In this document: positions 15,286-20,004 of the stretch, one piece after another | Layout of the letters: every line of letters starts with the position of its first letter | Numbering within the stretch: the first letter of the stretch is position 1 | Assembly (NCBI GenBank): GCA_964546285.1 | Contig: CAZJJK010000057.1 | Span: forward strand, 1-20,004 | Direction of reading: 5' to 3' | DNA from: CAZJJK01 sp964546285 | GTDB taxonomy: Bacteria > Spirochaetota > Spirochaetia > Treponematales > Breznakiellaceae | DNA: 20,004 bases | Notes under the pieces: generated by a model | Told to the model about the DNA's origin: nothing | The model's input: only the letters and a program-made list of their open reading frames with translations | Database searches by the model: none | Translations under genes and position numbers: made by a program

Positions 15286-15307
15286 TTGCAACAAAATTGG
15301 CAACAGT
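15286..15307 (+). repeat. Dispersed 22-bp repeat, copy E (right-end orientation)
   Basis: Reads TTGCAACAAAATTGG then CAACAGT: one difference from consensus. It is followed by ATTA rather than TA. It pairs with copy D as an inverted repeat. Confidence 0.75.
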
Positions 15308-15367
15308 ATTATTGATAGTCGTTGGGATCATGTCCAAAGTGTAAATTTAAGACGCGGGAAGGAGTAT

Positions 15368-15395
15368 AAAGCCGAACGGCCTCGCTTCGCTTTTT
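15368..15395 (+). terminator. Terminator-like hairpin upstream of the Mla-type operon
   Basis: AAAGCCGAA (15368-15376) pairs with TTCGCTTT (15387-15394) with one bulged C, and the stem runs into T's up to 15395. It sits between an AAGGAG and the first ATG of the operon. It could end a short upstream transcript, for example one from the D-E element, or act as an attenuator of the operon. Confidence 0.4.
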
Positions 15396-15406
15396 ACGCC
15401 CGCCCT

Positions 15407-16252
15407 ATGTCCTGTTTTCTAGATTTCAGCCTGGACGGTATAATATACAAGCTTTATACTAGGGCGGTGAACATCGTCGGTCTACTCGGGCGCGGGACTA
15501 TTGATCGGCTCCGCGGCGTTAAGTACGCTCTTGGTTATGTCGGTCGGGTTCTAACCCAAACCGTCGTCTTTTTTAGGCGTCGGCAGGTAGCGTTTAAAGT
15601 TCTTGTAATGCAGATTCTGTTCACCGGTGTGGAAGCTCTGACTATATCCGCCGTTCTGGCTGTGGGAATTGGCGCTATCGTCAATATTATAGGAAATTCC
15701 ATCCTTCCTCAGTTTGGCCAAAGCCGTTTGATGTATACTATCCTAATCGTTATCATTACCCGAGAGCTGGGGCCGCTTTTAACAGCTTTTATCATTACCG
15801 CTCGGTCGGGGACCGCTATCGCGACTGAGCTGGGCGGTATGGTGGTTTCTCACGAATTGGAAGCCTATGTATCCATCGGGATTGATCCAATTTCCTATTT
15901 GGCGGTCCCCCGTTTTCTTGGCGTAACCTTTTCTTGCTTTTTCCTCAATATGTATTTCAATTTTTTCGGTTTGCTCGGGTCCTATGCCGTTCTACGGTTG
16001 GCGACCGCCTTGCCGTTTTCGGAATATTACGGAAATTTGGTGAGCGTTCTTACGGGCAGCGATCTAGTGATTGGGATAATCAAAAGCATTGTTTTTGGGG
16101 CCTTAATTTCCATTGTGGCGACCTATCAGGGTTTTTCCGTCGCCAGGGCTTCCACAGAGGTACCCCAGGCTGGCATCCGGGCGGTAGGTCAAGCTTTTTC
16201 TAGCTTGGTGATAGCCGACGCCATTATTACCGCTATTTTTTACGCCTTATGA
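15407..16252 (+). CDS. MlaE-type ABC transporter permease (lipid asymmetry/MCE system)
   Basis: A 281-residue inner-membrane protein of the MlaE (DUF140) family, the permease of an ABC lipid transporter working between inner and outer membrane. About five hydrophobic segments are seen, the first after residue 64. The family core TRELGPLLTAFIITARSGTAIATELGGM (118-145) is intact and is followed by ELEAYVSIGIDPISYLAVPR. The ATG at 15407 lacks a ribosome binding site. A GTG at 15467, with AGGG upstream and a TATAAT at 15439-15444 before it, gives the N terminus (M)NIVGLLGRGTIDRL, closer to the family, and may be the true start. Its stop overlaps the ATPase start by 4 nt (ATGA). Confidence 0.9.
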   Translation: MSCFLDFSLDGIIYKLYTRAVNIVGLLGRGTIDRLRGVKYALGYVGRVLTQTVVFFRRRQVAFKVLVMQILFTGVEALTISAVLAVGIGAIVNIIGNSILPQFGQSRLMYTILIVIITRELGPLLTAFIITARSGTAIATELGGMVVSHELEAYVSIGIDPISYLAVPRFLGVTFSCFFLNMYFNFFGLLGSYAVLRLATALPFSEYYGNLVSVLTGSDLVIGIIKSIVFGALISIVATYQGFSVARASTEVPQAGIRAVGQAFSSLVIADAIITAIFYAL

Positions 16253-17022
16253 ACGCGCTTATAGAGTTTCGTGATGTAACGGTAAGCTTGGGCGGTTTTG
16301 AGACGCTTCAAGACGTGAACGCCAGCTTCCCCGATGGCCGCGTGACTGTGGTGGTTGGGCGGGCCGGCGCCGGTAAAAGCACCCTGCTGAAAACGGCGGC
16401 TGGTTTAATTCAACCTGACCTGGGGCAAATCCTTTTTCGCGGGCGGGCTCTGGCGAGCATGAGCCGCGCCGAGGAATTGGCGTTTCGCCGCATTAGTTCC
16501 TTTGTTTTTCAGGATGCCGCCTTGTGGGCTAATCAAAGCATCTTCAATAACCTGGCCTTGCCTTTAGCGGTGCATGAACCGAGTTTGCCCAAAACGGAAA
16601 TAAATAGACGCGTAAGCGAAATGGCTAAAGCGGTAGGATATGATGAGAGCTTGGCAATTAGGCCGGCCGAATGTTCAGCCGGTGAGCAAAAACTGATTTC
16701 AATAGCCAGGGCGATGATGCTGGATCCGGAGTTGGTGTTTATGGATGAACCAACGGCTTCCATGGACAGTGATGGTGTGGAAAAATTGAATGAAATACTG
16801 CATCGCTTAAAAGAGGCTGGCCGAAGTCTGATTATCGTATCGCATGATCCTCGTTTAATCGCCGACATCGCCGATCAGCTTTGTGTGGTGGCCGCCGGGA
16901 AGGTGATCGGTTTTGGCGCCGTGGAGGAAAACGTTCAGCTAGCGGGAAGCGATTTGGCGCGAAAAATAATGGCGGCAAGAGCGAAGAACCGCGCTATTGA
17001 CGGTTCGGAAAGGGGCATCTAG
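16249..17022 (+). CDS. MlaF-type ABC transporter ATP-binding protein
   Basis: A 257-residue ABC ATPase that powers the adjacent MlaE-like permease. Walker A is GRAGAGKST (37-45), the Q-loop is FVFQDA near 85-90, and Walker B is LVFMDEPT (162-169) followed by the D-loop SMDSDG. The H-loop His is in IIVSHDP near 194-200. The ABC signature is CSAGEQ (142-147), where LSGGQ/LSGGE is usual, and Walker A has Ala instead of the common Ser; both are tolerated but unusual. The gene starts inside the permease stop and lies 12 nt ahead of the MCE gene, so subunits are made in one operon. The assignment to the Mla group rests on neighbours as well as on sequence. Confidence 0.92.
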   Translation: MNALIEFRDVTVSLGGFETLQDVNASFPDGRVTVVVGRAGAGKSTLLKTAAGLIQPDLGQILFRGRALASMSRAEELAFRRISSFVFQDAALWANQSIFNNLALPLAVHEPSLPKTEINRRVSEMAKAVGYDESLAIRPAECSAGEQKLISIARAMMLDPELVFMDEPTASMDSDGVEKLNEILHRLKEAGRSLIIVSHDPRLIADIADQLCVVAAGKVIGFGAVEENVQLAGSDLARKIMAARAKNRAIDGSERGI

Positions 17023-17034
17023 GATGGTGATAAT

Positions 17035-18693
17035 ATGAAATTCCGGATCCGCTACGCCGATCAAGTCGTGGGAGCTTTTGTTATCGTAGCCATGGCTTTA
17101 TTGGCCTTTTTAGTTGTGGCTGTTGGCGCGAATCAGCGCTGGTTTTCCCGCGATTACGAATTTTATTCACGCTTTTCGTCCGGGTCTGGCCTTTCCACCG
17201 GTACGGCTCTCGTCTTGGCGGGCTTTCAGATAGGCCGTATCGATAAGATTGAATTAAACGCGGATAACGAAGCCGATATCGTCATAAAAATTTATGATAC
17301 CTATATCGATAAGGTTCATATGAATTCTATTCTGGAATTCGTCACAAGTCCTATCGGTTTGGGGAGCCAGCTTCTCTTCCATCCCGGAAAGAGTGACAGC
17401 CCGGCGCCGGAAAAGTCCTATATTCCATCCTATGATACCGCGGAGGGTAAACGGCTTGTGGAAGCCGGTCTTGTCAACCGTCCGCCCAAGGATGATACCA
17501 TTACCAGGCTTTTATCCAATATAAATCCGCTAGTGGAGAATGTGGACGCGACGATACTGGAGTTGAAAAAGTTGAGTGTTCAGATTGGCGAGGCTCTTCA
17601 GGGCGAGGGCGACGGGCCAATCGCCGCCATGCTGACTGACGCGTCCGCTTCCGTGCATAACGTCAAAACGCTAGTCAGCGATGTGGGCGTTCTCCTTGAC
17701 GATACCAAAACCAAAGCTTTCGGCGCCGTTGACGAGGCTCTGGAAATCGTTACCGATGTTAAGGATAAAACTTTCGGCGCTGTGGATAGGGTTCTGGATA
17801 CGGTGGATGATGTTAAGGAAAAAACATACTCGGTGGTGGACGACGCCAGCGGTCTTGTACTTGAAGTTAAGGACAAAGCTTTTTCCGTTATTGACGAAAC
17901 GAAAGACAAGGCTTTGGGCGTTGTAGATCAAGCGCTGGAAATTGTGGATGAAACCAAAGACAAAGCTTTTTCGGTGGTGGATCAAGCTCAAACTTTGGTT
18001 GATGACACTAAACGGGTCGCTTTTGGCGCCATTGATGAAACCAAGGCTAAGGCTTTCGCCATGGTGGATAAAGTAGATGTGTTGATTGATGAAACAAAGG
18101 GCGCGGCTTTCGCGCTCATTGACGAAACCAAGGATAAGGCCTTTGAAACTGTTGATGAGGTGAATAAAACAATACAGCAGAGCCGTGATAAAGCCTTGGA
18201 CCTAGTGGATGGGCTTTATGGAGTGGTCGGTGAGGTAAAGGATAAGGCCTTTGAACTTATTGATACCGCTGAGGAAGCCACTAAACCGCTCCTGGCTAAA
18301 ACCGATACGGCTGTCGCGAATGTCGTTGATATTACGGCTAATCTTAAGGCGACTACGGAAGCTCTTCGTGATCCCACGGGTTTGGTTCCCAAGCTATTAG
18401 ACCCAAAGGGCTCGCTTAAAACCTTATTGGATGATGGGGATCGTCTCTTTGACCGGGTTGAGGCCTCTCTTGGCCATGTGGAAGGAGCCCTTAAGAATCT
18501 AAAAGATTCCACCGCCGCCCTTTCTGGCCAGATGCCAAAGATCGTGGCCACGATAGAGGAAGTAAGGGGGGCTATAGTTAAAGCCCAGGATGTTTTAGAA
18601 GGGCTTAAAAACAACCCGCTGCTTCGTGGGGGTATTACGGAGCAGGTCGAACCGCAAGCGGCTCCAACAAGCCTACGGACTACGGATTTCTAA
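17035..18693 (+). CDS. MlaD-type MCE-domain protein with long helical repeat region
   Basis: A 552-residue periplasmic protein anchored by one N-terminal membrane segment (about 10-32). The MCE domain spans about 40-118 (FSSGSGLSTGTALVLAGFQIGRIDKIEL then PIGLGSQLLFHPG) and would bind lipids and ring with its copies. Residues 222-416 are a run of about twelve 18- and 11-residue units of the type D-E-T-K-D-K-A-F-x-V-V/I, with a 7-residue D-x-A-x-x-x-V extension in the longer units. The tail (420-552) looks helical and has Pro-Gln-rich ends. MlaD of E. coli is only about 180 residues; long helical MCE proteins such as PqiB bridge the periplasm, so this may be a channel-forming needle. The coding DNA of the repeat (about 17698-18282) is itself repetitive. 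Confidence 0.88.
   Translation: MKFRIRYADQVVGAFVIVAMALLAFLVVAVGANQRWFSRDYEFYSRFSSGSGLSTGTALVLAGFQIGRIDKIELNADNEADIVIKIYDTYIDKVHMNSILEFVTSPIGLGSQLLFHPGKSDSPAPEKSYIPSYDTAEGKRLVEAGLVNRPPKDDTITRLLSNINPLVENVDATILELKKLSVQIGEALQGEGDGPIAAMLTDASASVHNVKTLVSDVGVLLDDTKTKAFGAVDEALEIVTDVKDKTFGAVDRVLDTVDDVKEKTYSVVDDASGLVLEVKDKAFSVIDETKDKALGVVDQALEIVDETKDKAFSVVDQAQTLVDDTKRVAFGAIDETKAKAFAMVDKVDVLIDETKGAAFALIDETKDKAFETVDEVNKTIQQSRDKALDLVDGLYGVVGEVKDKAFELIDTAEEATKPLLAKTDTAVANVVDITANLKATTEALRDPTGLVPKLLDPKGSLKTLLDDGDRLFDRVEASLGHVEGALKNLKDSTAALSGQMPKIVATIEEVRGAIVKAQDVLEGLKNNPLLRGGITEQVEPQAAPTSLRTTDF
17698..18282 (+). repeat. Tandem 11/18-residue coding repeats in the MCE gene
   Basis: About twelve tandem units of 33 or 54 bp, diverged but recognisable at the DNA level by GATGAAACCAAAGACAAAGC-like blocks. 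Unit lengths are 18 residues (11+7) or 11 residues, never disturbing the frame. Slippage or recombination between units would change the length of the helix in whole steps. Confidence 0.8.
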
Positions 18694-19697
18694 TGGAAAA
18701 CTTATTTATCGATTCAAAGCAGCCTAGGGTTTTAAGCCTTTTATCGGTTTTTAGTAAAGGACGATGCTCCGCCGTGCGCGGACTCGCGATACAGCCGCTC
18801 AAGATCGCTTTCCTTAGCGCGGTAACCGTTCTTTTTGGCTTGTCGGCCTGCTCTTCGGCTCCCAAAGCGCCGCCGGGCATATATACCGTCCGCAATGAGG
18901 CCGCTAGATTAGCGCAGATGGGCGCGAAGGCGCTTCGTGATAGTGACGCTTCCGCTCAAGGCTTTTACGCGGAGGCTTATCGTCTCTATACGCTGACTGA
19001 CGATCCGGAAGGCCGCGTGCGCGCTCTAGAGGGTTTGGGGCGGTGCCTGGCGGCCGCCGGAGAAAGGCTGAGCGAGGACGATCCGGAAGCCGTCTTTATA
19101 GGCAGTGATGCCAGCTCTCTTTGGTCCTACGCCACCGCTATAGCCGAGGACAGCAATAACCCAGAAATAGAAGCTTTGGCGAAACTACTCAAGGTTGAGT
19201 TGGAGTTAGCGGAGGGAACGGCGGAGGAGGCTCGCAAAGCTGTCGCGGATGCTGAAACCGCGGCGGAGCTTCTTAAAAAGAGGCCGATGGATAGGGCGCG
19301 GGCTTTCCGTCTTTCTGGTAGCGCGTATAAAATTCTCACAGCTTATACTGAGGCGCTTAAGGCTTTGGAAGAGGCCGCGAAGCTGGATCTGGCGGAAAAA
19401 TCCTACGCCGAGCACGCGTCTGACCGCTATCTCGCGGCCTCGGTGCTTTCTAAAATGGGCAAGTACGACGAAGCTGTGACAGCTCTGTCTGAGGCTTTGG
19501 ACAGTGATCGTCGGGTGGAGCATGCCGCCGGGATAGCGGGAGATTATTTAGCCCTTGGCTTGGTCGCCGAAAAAAAAGGCGACCATACAGCCGCTCAGGA
19601 ATTCTTTCGCCGCGCTGATGAGATTTATACGGCCGCGCGCCTGGATAAACTGGCCGCTAAAGCTAAGCTTTGGCGAGATGCCTTTATAGAGAATTGA
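18693..19697 (+). CDS. Outer-membrane/periplasmic lipoprotein with TPR-like repeats
   Basis: A 334-residue lipoprotein. The signal region has a long basic start and a hydrophobic core (about 37-50), ending in the lipobox LSAC with Cys53. The mature part is almost entirely alpha-helical, with TPR-like units: AEAYRLYTLTDDPEGRVRALEGLGRCL (about 93-119), AFRLSGSAYKILTAYTEALKALEEAAKLD (about 205-233) and the clearest ones at AASVLSKMGKYDEAVTALSEAL and ALGLVAEKKGDHTAAQEFFRRADEIY near the C terminus. TPRs mediate protein contacts, so it may dock on the MCE complex. The start ATG shares a base with the MCE stop (TAATG). It takes the place where other Mla operons carry mlaC or an outer-membrane partner. 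Confidence 0.82.
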   Translation: MENLFIDSKQPRVLSLLSVFSKGRCSAVRGLAIQPLKIAFLSAVTVLFGLSACSSAPKAPPGIYTVRNEAARLAQMGAKALRDSDASAQGFYAEAYRLYTLTDDPEGRVRALEGLGRCLAAAGERLSEDDPEAVFIGSDASSLWSYATAIAEDSNNPEIEALAKLLKVELELAEGTAEEARKAVADAETAAELLKKRPMDRARAFRLSGSAYKILTAYTEALKALEEAAKLDLAEKSYAEHASDRYLAASVLSKMGKYDEAVTALSEALDSDRRVEHAAGIAGDYLALGLVAEKKGDHTAAQEFFRRADEIYTAARLDKLAAKAKLWRDAFIEN

Positions 19698-19705
19698 CGG
19701 AGCTT

Positions 19706-19722
19706 AAAAGCCGACGGCTTTT
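19706..19722 (+). terminator. Intrinsic-type terminator of the Mla-like operon
   Basis: AAAAGCC (19706-19712) and GGCTTTT (19716-19722) pair perfectly around a 3-nt loop, 9 nt after the lipoprotein stop. The four T's form the 3' arm, as in A-T-flanked terminators. It is the expected end of the four-gene transcript. Confidence 0.7.
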
Positions 19723-19744
19723 GACCTTGCCTCAAGGCTTACTA

Positions 19745-19766
19745 ACTGCTGCCAATTTTGTTGCAA
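19745..19766 (-). repeat. Dispersed 22-bp repeat, copy F (left-end orientation)
   Basis: An exact consensus copy, identical to copy D over all 22 positions although the two lie 4.6 kb apart. TA precedes it. The following 23 bases (19767-19789) match the inner flank of copy C, inverted, at 18 of 23. Its partner end would lie beyond the right edge of the window. Confidence 0.8.
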
Positions 19767-20004
19767 CCTAGTGCCGTTCATTTATATAAAAGGGAATATG
19801 CTTATAATATAGGCGCACGCTATCCTTTAGTGGCGATTTATAATAGCCTGGCAGCTTAGCATTAAGCCATATTTGTTCTTCCAGTACTCTGTGTCAGCAT
19901 AAGTATGCGACGAACCAATCCTGGGCGTTCAGTTCTGCAGTTTAATTAGGGCCTGCTGAAAAAGCATCAACTTGCAATAATACAAAGAATAAGCTACGAT
20001 TCCC

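Larger units (their letters stand above)
15075..15307. mobile_element. Candidate MITE-like element bounded by inverted copies D and E
   Basis: The plus-strand left end ACTGCTGCC... (15075-15096) and the right end ...GGCAACAGT (15286-15307) are inverted copies matching at 21 of 22 positions. They enclose 189 bp with no credible gene. The tetranucleotide ATTA lies immediately outside both ends (15071-15074 and 15308-15311), as a short target-site duplication would. The core folds into hairpins (15142-15200). Together these features fit a miniature inverted-repeat element moved by a transposase encoded elsewhere. Confidence 0.5.
15038..15406. other. Intergenic region with a candidate small mobile element and RNA-like folds
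   Basis: The AT-richer gap between the divergent Cys-rich gene and the Mla-type operon. It holds repeat copies D (15075-15096) and E (15286-15307), a hairpin set at 15142-15200 and a terminator-like hairpin at 15368-15395. An AAGGAG at 15359-15364 has no start codon at normal distance. No gene is supported here. Confidence 0.7.
19698..20004. other. Intergenic region after the Mla-type operon
   Basis: It contains the operon terminator (19706-19722), a small CCTTG/CAAGG hairpin near 19725-19737, repeat copy F (19745-19766), a TATAAT near 19802-19810 and a possible insertion-sequence end at 19949-19964. No coding frame is supported. Confidence 0.6.

Noticed and set aside
17598..17991. Long antisense frames opposite the MCE repeats
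   Set aside because: They are by-products of the repetitive coding sequence on the plus strand; no start signals or family features.

Overview
The window reads as chromosomal DNA of a diderm (Gram-negative-type) bacterium. Two things support this: an MCE/Mla-type lipid transport operon with a lipoprotein, and a periplasmic lytic-transglycosylase-like protein. The gene repertoire and the small cysteine-rich protein at 14825-15037 would suit a host-associated spirochaete such as a gut Treponema. There is no rRNA or phylogenetic marker here, so that placement is a weak inference. Genes are tightly packed, with alanine- and arginine-rich, moderately GC-rich coding DNA. The few long intergenic stretches are visibly more AT-rich. 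A 100-N scaffold gap (11797-11896) interrupts one gene.

Layout. 1-826: non-coding or decayed DNA with three copies of a 22-bp dispersed repeat and an RNA-like fold. 827-2216: minus-strand PadR-type repressor followed by a class I methyltransferase; matching palindromic operators sit on both promoters. 2512-3564: plus-strand fermentative D-lactate dehydrogenase with an unusual four-cysteine tail. 3639-9626: minus-strand run of ROK sugar kinase, Ppx/GppA phosphatase, polyphosphate kinase 1 and an RlmI-type rRNA methyltransferase, with junctions of 0, -4 and 1 nt. 9714-11138: minus-strand cytosolic (alpha/alpha)6-barrel glycosidase just upstream of the kinase, so sugar release, sugar phosphorylation and polyphosphate turnover lie side by side. 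11381-12822: plus-strand hypothetical gene (gapped) overlapping a secreted SLT-like gene. 12858-15037: minus-strand chaperone HtpG and the small Cys-rich protein. 15407-19697: plus-strand MlaE-like permease, MlaF-like ATPase, MlaD-like MCE protein and TPR lipoprotein, each overlapping or 12 nt from the next, closed by a hairpin terminator.

The least expected signals are three. (1) A 22-bp sequence occurs six times, only outside the recognised genes, in strictly alternating orientation (+,-,+,-,+,-). It reads as terminal inverted repeats of at least two small non-autonomous elements (317-641 and 15075-15307), plus one end at each window edge; each of the two complete elements carries a foldable core. 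(2) The PadR operator pair defines a small self-contained regulatory circuit. (3) The MCE protein carries about 195 residues of 11- and 18-residue helical repeats.
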